Shown here in pieces: positions 1-13,000 of a stretch of 53,516 nt of DNA. The notes below the pieces were generated by a model. The model did not search any database. It saw nothing but the letters and a program-made list of their open reading frames with translations, and had not been told where the DNA came from. The stretch lies in the NCBI GenBank assembly GCA_030141605.1, contig JAQGDQ010001231.1:1-53516 (forward strand), given 5' to 3'. The position numbers and the translations under genes were made by a program. Numbering within the stretch: the first letter of the stretch is position 1; each line of letters starts with the position of its first letter. The DNA is from Tubiluchus corallicola. Lineage: Eukaryota; Priapulida; Priapulimorpha; Priapulimorphida; Tubiluchidae.

Positions 1-156
1 ATCCGGTGAAAGAACTAGAGTAAAAGAAAAAACAAATATTCTGATGAACGTTACGCTAACGAATATCAAATAATCATAACTAATCAGATAAAATTTCAAT
101 TTGCATTTTTAGATACAATCACACTTATGTCATCTGTATTTTAATTTATAGCAATT

Positions 157-175
157 AGCAAATTATTACGTGACA
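157..175. repeat. Left target-site duplication of the RTE-like insertion
   Basis: A 19-bp sequence repeated without mismatch at 532-550, directly flanking the truncated LINE. The length is typical of target-primed reverse transcription. Confidence 0.85.
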
Positions 176-532
176 ACCTAGCCACTGGGGGGGGGGGGCA
201 AGCCAGCCCAACTCAGTGCCGGTCTACAGTGAGGCTTCCACAGTGAAAGTAGTGGAAGCCTCGAAAAAGATACAAGAGGCAAGATTGCGACGGTATGGAC
301 ACCTGAGAAGAAGAGTCGGTGAAGATCATGTGGGAAGGGAGGTCATGGAAATGGAAGTGCTGGGAAATAGAAGAAGAGGACGACCCAAGCGGAGATGGTT
401 TGAATGTATTAATGGAGACCTTAGAGAGAAGAACATAAATGAAGAGATGGTCAACAACAGGAATGCGTGGAGAAGACTCATTCACAACGGCGACCCCGCA
501 TAGGGAAAAACTGGGAAGAAGAAGAAGAAGAA
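176..532 (+). mobile_element. 5'-truncated RTE-like LINE 3' end
   Basis: This is the 3' end of a non-LTR retrotransposon. Positions 216-503 translate to the C-terminal tail seen in many RTE-like LINE polymerases: an EARLRRYGHLRRR-type basic segment, then GRPKRRW, and a final WRRLIHNGDP just before the stop. The short 3' UTR ends in a GAA repeat at about 515-532, typical of these elements. A perfect 19-bp target-site duplication (AGCAAATTATTACGTGACA) brackets it at 157-175 and 532-550, sharing one A with the tail. The copy therefore starts near 176 and was truncated at insertion. A G homopolymer lies near its 5' edge at about 187-198. It cannot be autonomous because the endonuclease and RT domains are absent. 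Confidence 0.88.
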
Positions 533-550
533 GCAAATTATTACGTGACA

Positions 551-1043
551 TTATAATATTATATTATGTAAAAATTACGTAATACTCAGTACAGTAACAA
601 AATGACCTTTTTATGGAAAAGTTTCTTTCTGTTTTATTTTTGATCTCACACGGAAAACCTAATTGAATCAACAATCATGCATTCCTAAAAAATTTACATT
701 TTCCAAAAAATTATCACTTTTTAATTCACATAGCAAAGAAGTCTAACAATATTGTTTTCTTAAAGTCTGACAATGCATTCAGACATTAGTATGATGCCTT
801 AGTCCTGCTATAATTTCCTAAATTTTTAGTGAATTGGTACTAAATTCTACAAATATATTTACAGAAAAATTGCTCACTTAATTATTTTTCGTCAGTTATT
901 GTAAGTGGTGGAAAAACCGACCAAATGAATGGTGTATAAACAACATTTGATTAAAATAGAATAAACCAATCATTGATATAATGATAACAGCTAATGTTTA
1001 CCTTTTTGAAACTAAGTGGCATGAAATACTAACTGCAACGAAA
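551..1043. other. AT-rich stretch with no gene seen
   Basis: AT-rich sequence between the LINE insertion and the last exon of the next gene. It probably includes the 3' UTR or downstream flank of the minus-strand gene ending at 1044. No conserved reading frame is visible. Confidence 0.4.
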
Positions 1044-2344
1044 TTACTTTTGAGACCGAACTTTCAGTGATCTAAAGACGTACCGTTTACGGTGCTGTGT
1101 GGCTTTGCTTAAAAAAGGCTTTAGTGCTGCACGAGACGGATCGAACTGTACAGCTAAGTGTAGCAAGGTTTCAGCATCCAGGTATAACATTGTGTCCAAT
1201 ACGAGGGTCATATATTTGAAGGCTACATGGGGGTGAGCCAGCAGCTGCATGATGAGATCTGATGATGTCATACAGTGGATCAAAAACTCTAAAAAATGCA
1301 AAATTAAACTTTGTTATAACAATATGATGATAAGGAGTGTGCTGTCAATTTGTCTTGCATAATTATGACTTTATGGTTAAGGTTACTTCTTAGATTTAAA
1401 GGAAAACAGGACCCAATGTGAAACTATGCCTCAAAACAATCTACTCTATAAAATACTGAAAAGGAATAAACAATTTTTTTAAGAATGACTTACATGAAAG
1501 AATTATAACCAAGCAAAATAATCCATTATTCTGCGTAACTTTGCATTTGTGTAGCTAGATCTTTGTGGTTATATGGGATTGCATGCATTTTGCCATTTGC
1601 TAGTCAGATGGGCACTAGCGTTTGCATCTCGGAAACACTCTCAGTTTAGAAGTGTGGTTGTGGCCTAGTGCACAAGTGTGAGAGCTCATGTGGGAGCACA
1701 GCAGTAAATTTGAAATTAGAATGTTAAACTTAACATAAGCCAACGTTTGTATATCACATTGAACATTGTACAGTAGCACTGTACTTCAATTTTTGCTTTC
1801 GTAACCACATACAACCTGCCCATGGAATGTTTGTGCTTTGAAAATTATATTCACAATCAATGTAACACAATTTGATCTGTAGTTAACAGCAAATTTTAGC
1901 AATACTGGACAATACAAATGGAAAAACATTAGTGAAGTTTACAACATGGTTCTCAAGGTTGAGTCATTAAAATATATTCAAAATAACTTTGATTTTTATT
2001 ATTATTCTTATTAGAAAATTATTATTAGGTTTTTTAGAAAAGCAATGTTCTAGACTGTAATAAGAAATTAAAGAAGCAAGATAACACAAACAGACAAACA
2101 AAAAAACTTACGGCAGCTAGCTGTTCAGACAGCTCTTCTTTCGCTTGTTCTTGTTGTTGCTGTTGACACATACGCCTTTTCTCAATTATTTTCTCACTTG
2201 CCACATTTTCTGCTATCTTCTTTTCCTGTTCCAGTTCTTTAATGCGATCCTGTCGCTTTTGTTCTTTCTCACGGGCCATCAGGTGGTTCTGTTGCATTCG
2301 TGTTCTGGTATATCCCAACTGCAGTATCTTTCCCGTTTGCATGA
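1044..2344 (-). CDS. Unrecognised coiled-coil gene, last two visible exons
   Basis: Two exons can be placed on the minus strand. The upstream exon (2344-2112) has an acceptor ending TTGCAG and a strong donor GTAAGT. It encodes about 77 residues rich in E, K, Q and R, with a Q run; the heptad-like text predicts a coiled coil. It ends in phase 0. The downstream exon (1286-1044) begins in phase 0 after TTTTAGAG and encodes about 80 residues, largely helical and leucine-rich (HPHVAFKYMTLVLDTMLYLD), ending RSLKVRSQK and TAA. The matching phases support splicing between them, but an exon could lie between, and the 5' part of the gene was not found. The helical end might be an armadillo- or HEAT-like segment, which is only a guess. 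I do not recognise the family. Confidence 0.5.
1287..2111 (-). other. Intron of the coiled-coil gene with a dispersed repeat
   Basis: An 825-bp intron bounded by GTAAGT and AG on the minus strand. It contains, at about 1565-1680, one copy of a dispersed repeat whose inverted relative lies near 53040-53150. Confidence 0.5.
1575..1680 (+). repeat. Dispersed repeat, copy 1
   Basis: The stretch with GCATGCATTTTGCCATTTGC, CAGATGGGCACTAGCG and CATCTCGGAAACACT matches, as its reverse complement, sequence near 53040-53150. The similarity of about 100 bp is clearest over the central 58 bp. Confidence 0.6.
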
Positions 2345-4536
2345 CTGCAACATAAAAAACTGGCACACGATCATTAAATAAAGTACAGTGGGAGCCGTTT
2401 ATTAGACTCACAGTTAATAGAATCAGTGGTCTAATTGACTCAGATACATCTGATACAGGTGCTCGTATGCAAATGTATAGAAAAACTATAGGCAGCTGAC
2501 ACAAATAACTCCGCATTAGTGACTCAATATTTTTGCTTCACATACTTAAAATAAGGCTAGTGTGTGACCAAAGAGCTTTTACTACTTTTGCGTACTATAA
2601 TATATGTAGAAAGATTGATGTTAAGTACCATTTTGTTTATAAGCAGGTTTATTTATCACGTGCTAATATGCTAGCACAGCAATTTTGTTTTCAATCTGTC
2701 ACCCACTCTTTTGCTGCAATTGAAGTCAATGCCCAAGAATTTATGGAAGGTAAACTTTTAATCACATGCATAGCTGTTTCGTTTTAAGGCTCTTATTGCT
2801 TTTCACAGAACATTTAATCAGTTAACTGTTGCTGTTATGCCAACGATGCATTGAGTAATCTGCCAGTATTCTTTGCAACTTTACAAGCACAGGCATTATA
2901 AAGCAACTAAGAGCAACAATTAAAATATCACAGCCTTAGCAATGCATACTATGACTGAAAAAGCAAAAAAAAATGTTTAAAACTGCTGCTGTAGTATATC
3001 TGAAAGAAAAAAGGGGAAAAATTATTAATACAAATTCTTCGGTGATTTTTTAATTTATAAAGCCATTGTACTAAAAAGGATACAATCACATGGAAACAAC
3101 ACAGAAACACAGCAAGTAAGAAATACAAGTGATCGAAAAACATAAGTGAATATAAAATCCGCCTGTGATTGTGGTCTGTAACTTTAAACATCACGGTTTC
3201 TTATTTGTGTTTCTTATTTGCTACATTATTCCTGAGTTATTCCCATGAGGGCTGTATCCCTTTTAGTGTGATGGCTTTATAAATTAAAAAAAATCACTAA
3301 AGAATAAGAATTAGTAATTTTATGTGACCTTCCCCCTTTTTCACCCAAATATAAACTCGGCAGCAGTTGTGGGATTTTTCATTTATTGTCATGATTTTTG
3401 TCATAAAGAACTAAATTTGCATAAATTTTCTACAGTAAAATGGTCCTTTTATAACATATTCAGAAAAATCTTTGGTTAAGCAGGATAGCTGCTTTATAAA
3501 TAATTCTATTAAAAATGTTTATAAAAACTGGTCCTAAAAATTAATATGAGCAAATGTTAATTGGAAAAAATTGCATCATGACCAGCCTAATGATGTAAAA
3601 GTAAAATAATAGGTCCTAACAGGTAGGTTAAATAACTTGAGAACTTACTGCTTACTGAAAATGTGTGAAATTACTACTATTATTAGATCTCGAAGTCTGA
3701 AACTAACTAATTTGCATAGCACATTGTATTGCAATGATAATTCTCTATGGACTATGATAGTTTCGAATATCATCAGCAAGTTGATCTAGTCATAGGTTCT
3801 TTTTTTCCCAATTTAAAGTTTCGATCGCAGTATTTAATCTTATATATTTTCATATAATAGCATAATTTCCTCAATAGCAACAAAACTCTTCATTCAACAA
3901 GTCAAGTCGGCTGTTTACTGTTTACGTTTACTATGGTAACTGCCTATTGTCAAAATACGAAACGCCGAAAAATAAACGGAATAATATTATTACATTTGAA
4001 GAGCAGTTGCTATTGGTATAACAATATTTATTGCTACAAGTCATCTGCACGTAATTTAATTTCTCTCTTTATTTATAAGTAGCTTGTACTGTACACATCA
4101 GCATTATTATCGATGTATTTCTGTTTATTTCGATTCGTCAACACGTCAAAGTCCAGCAGCGCCAAGTCATTATAGCGGACAGACGCCTTGCCATTTTTTG
4201 TTACTGTAGTTTCGTTTTGGTATCTATTTTCTGCAATTATTTGTTTCGAAACGCTTTTATTGGTAAAGGTTTATTTATCAATCTGTTTTTTCTGGTTTCT
4301 ACCCTGTCTGTTTGGTGGGTCATGTTGACCACGTGGATTTTACCTGTGATGTACCGGGTGAAGCTATCTAGCTTTTTGCCCGTAGTTTTCTCAATCTTAA
4401 GTACTAACTAGTTACATGTGCAAACATCTCTAGTTAGTTCGCTAGTTGTCTGGTGGTGGCATGTGCAATGCCTGTACTGTAGTGTCCTCTCAGGCTGAAA
4501 GGCGTTATGGTATTTTTCTGGATGATGCCCACGCCA

Positions 4537-4725
4537 TTAGTCAAGTTGTCTTTTTAAGTGGTGGGGACGCCTTGCATTTTTAACATGTGTACCCGACTTG
4601 TTCCAATCATTGATGACTCGGAAAATGAAACAGTTTTTGTTGTTGCATCTAGGTTTACTGATCTTGATTTTGACTGTGATCGTTCTAACAATTAGGACAT
4701 TATGTGACCTTTTTCTGTTTTTCAT
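4537..4725 (-). mobile_element. Degenerate LINE C-terminus (CR1/L2-like)
   Basis: A minus-strand frame of 62 codons ends with FIFRVINDWNK, then a T-H-V-x-N-A segment and HLKRQLD before a stop. This matches the conserved end of CR1/L2/jockey-type LINE polymerases, usually written FxxRVxxxWNxLPxxVVxAxxxxxFKxxLD. The usual LP is changed to SG, and no RT domain is present, so this is a relic. Family assignment is from recalled motif knowledge. Confidence 0.6.
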
Positions 4726-6906
4726 ACTATACTGTATACATTTTGATTAAACACCACGTTGAACTGAGCAATTTATTTAATTTAAGTGACTAGTTTTCAG
4801 TGACTGCTAGTCATGGTCCCCTGGTCAGTATAAATTTACTGGTGGATATTATTTTCATGATCAGAACCATGTAATCAAAAGATAAATTTCGCATAATCAC
4901 GCATGGAAGTTTTCCAAACTTTATCACCAGTGTTCCGAGAACTTAGTTTAAGCATAGCGGATATCTGAGAGAATAACTTGACATACAAAAAAATGAAAAT
5001 TGAAAATTTTAAACACGGAAATATTGTTGACATTAAAACAAACACACAAAGCTCACTTTGCTCCACCATCAGGCCTGATGTCTGATAAGGAAACAGTTAT
5101 GTTGCAGTATAAAATAATTCTGCTTGCTATGCATGTTTTCTACATCACAGAAATTATATATTAAGCAAGTGTGACTCAGTAGTTTTCATAAAATCACATT
5201 TTTTTCTGATGAGCAAAAAATTCTCTTTCACGCGCAAATAAGCTTTTAATCCTGCAGTTAACTTCAAAACTTTGTGGTAATTAAATTTCAGGAAACTTTG
5301 TAAAAAATGTGACTCCGCCTCAGTATTCTTTGATTATAAAGCAGTAAGATCTAATAAGGTTCCCAAATTTGATATCAGCTGAAAGAGTGTTTTCTTGTCT
5401 GTAAGAACGTATATTTTGTCTGAAATTAGTATTTTTTACTTTGTGAAATCTGTCGATAAATCTAAAAAAGGACCAAACTTTCCAGTAAATCGAGCATTTT
5501 TGTAATTACATCAATTAGAAGCAGGTATGCTATGTTCGTGCTGGGGTGTTTACTATAAGTACTGATGAATTTAGAGTGCAACCATTTTGCAAAATGGACT
5601 AAAATTTGAAGTAAAAGTACATTTTTTGCTCCCTAGTTCTCTTTCTAAAATGTATATTTAAAATAATATTACAGAACACTTAACTTCCCACCTGTTTCTC
5701 AATGTTCTGTTCCCAGACAATACTGCACTGTCTGTAACAGCACATCGGCATTTCTGCTTTCTGGAGAGGGGTGGGTAGGTTTTAAAAAGCGCTTTACTAT
5801 GTTTTGTTAGGTATAAGCAAAGCTGGTATAAAACTACATAAATTTCAAATGTTTTCACACCAAACATTATTTTAATTAAGTTCTAAAAACTCTATACCCA
5901 TTGGTTCTGTTGTACAAAAATATCCTCACGATTTGTGCTTACTGTGCACATGATAGGGACGTTGCGCTACCGCGTTTTCTGTTGGCTGTTTTTTCAGATA
6001 AACGTGTTCAGAGCGCCTTCAGTGCTCGTACCAGTTTAGGTGAGAGTTGATTTGAGTATAGCATATATTATTTTAACCATGATCCTGATTATCGGAAGAA
6101 TATTAATTTTTTGATGACTTGTGCACTGCAATGTTCGCAGTTTCAACAATCGGAACACGGGAACAGTATCTCGCAAATACAGGATTCCTATCATCGGAAC
6201 AATATCCACTTCCATAAATTTATAATTAGTATTTCGATATTGATGTGTGCTGTTATTATATTTAATTTACCTAATTCAATAAAATAGCATGTCCATCATC
6301 AAGTGTTTTTGATTTTGGTACAACCCACTATATCAAAAGTTGCTGCAAAAATAAACACAGAAAATACCAAGCTTGAAAAGTTCTAGGGAAAACACAAATT
6401 AAGGCCGCCGTCAATAAAAAGTACTTAGAACTGTTTCCGTCTGCTCGCCTAGGTAATTTTTTTATCGTGTATCTGGTTGGAATTTTTACAATTTTTTTTT
6501 CGTGCACTGATGTACCTGGCGCAGTCACGTAAAAGCATATTTTTTAATTCAAAATGTAAAATGCAATAATCGTTGTTTTGGCAAGGATGCAGCCATGTTT
6601 CTCTACAGCTTACACTCGGCATTTCTCACTAGATTGTTATTCATGCTGAGCAGTGTTGCCATTTATACCATAATTATCGGAACATTCGATAATTTATGCG
6701 ATAATTTGGCAATGCGAAACAAAAAACTGAAAGTTAAAGCATAAAGAAATGTGGAATGAACAAATTCAGAATATTACTGCTAATCAGTGGGAAATAAACA
6801 ATTTGATTTCAACTGAATTTAAATGTTTCACGATTCATCCTTAAAAGTCTGCAAAGCTTCAAAAAAAATTTTCCTCCTCCTTTCTGACATTTTTTGAGCT
6901 CATGAG

Positions 6907-7013
6907 GTAAGTTACAACCAGTACTACGATTTTGTTTTCTTTGGGGTGGCTTTTCCTGCATGTGACCATTTAATTTTTAAGTGTTTTGCTTATTACTAGC
7001 CTTATGTTTCTAG
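6907..7013 (+). other. Probable 5' UTR intron of CHTOP
   Basis: A strong donor (ATGAG then GTAAGT) at 6907 and an acceptor (TTTCTAG) ending at 7013 define a 107-bp intron 17 bp before the CHTOP start codon. Short introns of this size fit a 5' leader, but no transcript evidence is available and the transcription start is not defined. Confidence 0.4.
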
Positions 7014-7030
7014 GGACATATTTTGTGAAA

Positions 7031-10000
7031 ATGGCACAGATTTCGCAGGCACCAGCAATCGGCAAGCTCATATTAAAAAGCACATCAAAGATGTCTTTAA
7101 ATGATCGGTGAGAATTATAAACTTGTCCGGAGGCATTTAAAATCTTATGGATGAGAACTTCCTAAATTCCTTTAACACTGGTTTTCAACATGTAACTTTT
7201 CAGTTGGAGTTATTGGCATGTCTGGTCACTCAATGTCCAGGTGTGGTGATTTCGGTGTCAGCCACATCCATAAGAGGCATGTGAGTGACTATTATGTCTA
7301 TCATTCATGTCCAAACGGGTCGTTGTAAGAGGCATGGAGGTAGCATATATAAATGTTTAACTCCACTTTGCCAAATGCACGGCTTGAAGACGTTCATTTT
7401 GGGATGATATGAGTGTGAATTAATTATGGCATAATTTCAGTTTGACTTATGAAAATGCAGTATGTTAGTGAGAGAAAGTGTGGTAGATGGCACAGTAAGC
7501 ATTTTTTGAAAGAGGGTTAATGTTACAATTAAACTTTAATTGGACAGTGAATGTGATACATTACACTTGTCCATGTTCGATTTTTGTAGTGTGCATGATC
7601 TTGGTGTTTTCATGAAAGTGAATGTATAATGCCAATATATCAGGTTGAACTGTGCAGCAAAATTTTGTATCTAATATTGTGACGTGGCCCATGACTACAG
7701 TAATTAATGCAGTGCACAGTGAAAAAACTATATATATATATTGTATCTGTGATTAAATTATATGTTGGTATGAATCCAGAAAAGACTGAGATAAAAGGTA
7801 AAAAAATAGACTTTTACGAGGGTGGCACAGACATGAATCTATGAAATATACAAGGTGAAAGATGTTGCAATTAGAGATCTTTTGGAAGATGGGGGGTGGG
7901 ACATACAGTTAGAAGGGGGAAAGAAAGGAAGAGAAACCTGAAAATAAAAGCACATATATGAGATCTGTTCAGATAATGTAATGGAATAAACTAGCTACAT
8001 GCAGCATTTACACTCTTTTGGTTTAACTAAATACATTAATGATTAATGAGGAAAGATTTGCACTACATTTTGCAGTGCATTTCTGAAAAAAATGCACATG
8101 AGTGTACCCAATACTACTTGTTCTAAAAAGTGCTAATATTCAGATTTAGCACAACATGTTATGTTTTAAAATTCTCGCCACTTCAAGATTCTCAAATATT
8201 CGGAATAATGTGCCTGCTTCACGTCCAACGTCAGTGCAAATGGTGAGGTCGAATCTCCAGCAGCAACATGCAGCATCAGCCAAAAATCGGCGGCTTGCTC
8301 AACAGATGGAGAATAGGCCTGCAGTTAAAGCAGCTTTAAAGTTGAATCAAGGGGTAAGCTGACGTTGTTTACATATATTTGCAATTTAATTAAAACATTA
8401 AAATGTAGCTAATATTGAAGTTTTATTCATAGCTTTTTGTCATTTGGTTTTTAAATTCGCGAAGGCATGTTTTTACCTGATAAAGATGAATTTTTGCACA
8501 AGTCTGATTGGCAAACTGCCAGCCTTATCTGATGTTTTTGCTCATGTAACAGAATGTAGAACTTTTGATAAGTTTTTCGAAACTTCTGTAATTTTCCAAT
8601 TTTTTAATGCTTCATTTTAATACCGGAAGAAAATTTAACTGATTTTTAATAATCTAAAGGTTTTTTGGATTTTCTAGTAGTAGCAGGTTGGAATATAAAC
8701 GGTACTAGAGTAGTGTTTATTGTGTGGATTAGATTATGTTTTCCTCACTAAAACACAAAAACATAAAATAAAAATGCCATAGCAAGTACTTATTTATGGA
8801 AATGACAACATGATATGAAAGTGACTAGTTTAATAGAAATAGTTTGTAGATAACATTACAGCCTGGTTACTTATACAGTGTCTATTTTAGATCAGAAATA
8901 AAGTCATTTTGCCTACACATTTGGAAGTATTATTCTGATTTGATCTACAGTATGCATACGTGGAGACAGTTGTATGGATAAGTGACATAACATGTATTTC
9001 AAAGTAGGAAAAATCAATTTTATATACCATGGGATGACAAAACTTGTTCTTACATGATTCAGGCCCATTTAAATGCTTTCTTGCTTATGATATAAAGAAA
9101 ACGAACAGCCCTCGAAGTTTTCTGTATGTTAAACTACTCATCCCCTGAGGTTTTTACTTGGCTGCAAAGCTATTCAACACGGTGTATAATTTAAACTGGT
9201 TTTGCTGTAGCAAGCAATTGTAAACTGCAAAAGAGAAAAATGTGTGTTGCTTTAACTTCAAACCGCTCTGCAAGTTTCAACCAGATCGGTAGATGAATAA
9301 GCATCTGTATACTTTTTCAACCATGTCCGTGGATGAATAAGCATCTGTATACTTTTTGGAATTATCTACAACTACGAGTACACTTTAAAATTGTCTGACA
9401 ATTGTTAGAGATTTAAACAAATTAAGCCATTTGACAGTGTTTCTACTGTACTTTGAGAATTAACCCCTACAAGGATAAGGTTTTATTTGCAATTTTTAAT
9501 TTACATTTCCCAAATATTTTTTTTTGGTGTGAAATTAAATAGTTTCATGGATATTTTCTTTTCACTTAGTAGATTGAAAATATTTGAAGCCCAGCAAAAT
9601 AAATGCAACTGTTGTAACATGTAACTTATTATTTTTGATTTTTTGGCAAGCTTTAATTTGTGTTTGCCACTACATTTTTGGATAGGTTATCACTATGAAC
9701 AATGAACATATAGCCACATAATTTCAACACGTGTAAAAGATGTGATGGTATTCAGTGGTAGTTCATTGTTTCTTTGTGTATTATTTCTGAGCCAATTTTT
9801 TTTATTGTTGCAGTCTAATACAGTGCAGCAGCGGTTAGGTAACCGTCGTGGATCTGTGAGATCAAGGTTGGGCAGATCATTTCGTGGAGGAACAATTCGG
9901 GGTGATTTTTAACAGTTTGGTTTTTGTGAAAGCTGTATATTCGAGTGAAAGGTTTAAAAGACTTGCATCTTTAGTTTTCTGTGGAAATTTTTGATTTGTA

Positions 10001-13000
10001 ATAGGGTAGCACATGTTTTGATATAAGAACCAGTTAGGCTAGTGACAGGTTGTCTTTCAGTCTTTTATTAAGTATCTTGTCGAATTTTAGGCCATTACTA
10101 CTATAATTGTGAGATTTGCAAAGTTGCAGTACCTACTATTTCACATTCGTGTAACTTACATTAAAGCTTATGCATTCTTTAATTTGAATATTACACAAGC
10201 TTATTTGTATAACCTAGTGCTTTTTGAAAGAGATATGTTTTGAAATGCTTGAAAAATTTGTATTTCATTAATATGCTATTTTGCAGGTGGTAGAGGTAAT
10301 AATCCGTCCAGAGGTAATCAAGGTACTGCAAAAGGAGTCTTTCGTGGAATGGTGGTTTATAGGGGTGGAGGACGTTTTCAGAGGGGCGGTCAAACACAGC
10401 AGCGTGGGTGGCGTACTCAGCGCGGGGGACTCAGTCAGCGTGGTAGAGGTAGAAATCAGGGTTCTAATTTTTCACAGCAGAATCGAAGAGGTAACTGAAT
10501 ATCAGTGGCTAATGATTATTTCCTTTTGTGTAACTAAAAAGTGCAAACACTGCTATATGATTTACTATCTTGTGTCATAGACTAAATAACCTACATTATG
10601 GACTAGCATTATTAAGTATATATATGACCCATTTAAGAACACAACGAAAAAAGTAAAATACATTTCCAAGCTAATATATTGGTGATGTCCAATAATTTTA
10701 GTCACGTAATGCATACTTCATTGTCAAGTCCATATGCAGTCTTAAATTCCATGTGAAATCTCTAGCTTTATTTAGATAAAAAATCGATCTAAAGAGTAAA
10801 ATGAAAATAAGTGGAAAAGTCTATTATAGATTCCTGTAGTATTCACTTTTAATCTTCAGTGATGATGTGATGACTAATGATATTCACTTACTTGCCTGTT
10901 CGCAAATTAAGGTCATGGTCTTAATTTGAAAAGATCACCAAAACTGGGCACTACGGTGTAGCATTTTTGCTAGCTGGCTCTTATCCTAACGTCTTTTCCC
11001 AAATACTGTTTTCTGAAAATGTGTTTAATGTATACCCTGCCACACATAAGTGGCCAGCCATCTGTCCATGCGACAAAAAATCAAGTTAATTAAATTCCTT
11101 GATGCATTTTATAGGATGACTTTTTATTTATTGGAAGTCACATTGCTGCTACTATAGCTACTGAATTTTCAAACTTACACGCTTTCTCTAGAATAAGCTC
11201 AGTTTTGTTATATAACTCAATGATTAAGCCCACTTCACAAAACAAAACATTTTGCAGTGCTTACTGGATGGCTTATATTGTATTGGTAACTTACTTAATA
11301 TATTACTATATTTTTCTAGATTAACATTTTCATTATTAACACTGATTCCTAACTGCTTGACATCATATATAAGTGGCACATCTTTTGGTGATCTTTAACC
11401 AAGTCCTGCCAATCGTCTTTTTCTAATGACCTGCTTTTATCTATCCATTTTTATACATCTGTTAGATAATACAAGTGCTGGTTAATTTTTTTCTTGTAAC
11501 CATTTGGTTTTTTGTAATTTCTAGTAAAAGTTGTTTCTTAAATAAGTTTGTTTCATTTTTAGGTTGGCTTTAATTATCTTACAACTCTGATTTTCCAAAC
11601 ATGTTCAAGCTTTAACAAAAAGATATTATTCAAATTCAAAACTTATGAAATATCTAGTGTGCTTTCTCTTTTATAGTTATATAGTCTTATAGTTGTGTTT
11701 ATGCCTTTAATACAGCTTAGATGAGTAAAAACGGAAGTCAACTGCTGTTTCAGAAGCATTATTGTTACATGCAGCCACCAAACTCAATGCATCACTAGGA
11801 AAGTTTTTAAGTTTTTGACTTACTGTTAACTTTGAATTGAGTCGTTTGCCCTCTTACTATTTTAACATTTTGTAAATGTAATTGACGCTATAAATTGCTT
11901 TGAGTACACTGTTCAACAAAGAAGTTTCTACAATTTTATTTTATTGCCATTGCATTTTGTTGTTTAGCTCACTGTCAAGTCATAATTAACAGACAATTGC
12001 TCCATTCTTTCTTTCTCTGCAACACTGAGACAGGCATTTCTGACATGGATTCTCCCTGTTAAATAAATAAAAAGAGTGACTGAGTGAAATAATATCTTTA
12101 ATTTTTAAAAGATGAGTGTCTGCATCTCTTAAATATTAGAGTTACATACACACACATGTGTGTTTCTGGCATTTTTCAATTGTTTTTCCTTATTATCTGT
12201 ATGGGCACACTTCAAATGCTTCAGTTATCCAGTAATAATAGAGAAATTTGTTAGTCCCAAAAAGCGGTTATACATGTATATTAAGGTAAGTTAACAGAAA
12301 GGCTGAGAATAAAATACAAGCGTTTTTAACTTTTGATAACAAAGTTCAGAAAAAAATAATTTTCGCATTTTTAAAGGCAAAGTTTAGTTTATTTCATTTT
12401 ATTTTTGGACAAAACTTCTTTTGTTATTTCTTAGTAACTTACAAGCACACTTCTCTGTCTGCATCACAGTCATCACAGGGGTCGTTCTTGCATTTCACAT
12501 TGCCGTAATCATTGCGGTTGCATTGCGATTGTTGCTGGTTTCTTATTCTCCTCAGTCTTCCTGAAAAAAGGTTTCAACTTTGATTTCAGTGCTGACAGGA
12601 GAATTTTGTTTGAAATCAGTTTTTCTTTGAAAGGGGGGGGAGTATTTTTAATTTTAGACATCTGTGATGTGTTTTTATGCTAAAACATTTAACTTAGTAT
12701 AGTTGCACAGCTTGCACTTATATAAAAAGTGTCGATAGGCTTTATTTTACGTATACATGTATACTGGGATAATAACGTGTGTTGCATAAAGATCTGATTT
12801 AGCCATTTGCCAATTTATCTGGACATTGTCCATACCTCAGATCCACCAATTTTTACACAAATTTTTTACCAAAGTTTTTATGATCAGGATAAACAGGAAA
12901 CGATTAAGAAATTATTGTAAGTTAAGACTAAATATTTGTAACTTACTGCGACGTCGTCTGCGCTGTTGTCGGTTCTGCTGTCGGTTCTGCTGCCGGTTCT

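Larger units (their letters stand above)
2345..7013. other. Intergenic region with LINE debris
   Basis: AT-rich sequence between the minus-strand coiled-coil gene and the plus-strand CHTOP gene, which face away from each other, so both promoters should lie here. Apart from a LINE tail at 4537-4725 and a possible 5' UTR exon ending at 6906, I see no coding sequence. Several open frames exist but carry no recognisable motif. Confidence 0.4.

Noticed and set aside
7720-7960. Possible second RTE-like LINE tail (GGTGGCACAGACATGAATC region) in the first CHTOP intron
   Set aside because: Only scattered short resemblances with several stops. Not strong enough to call an element.
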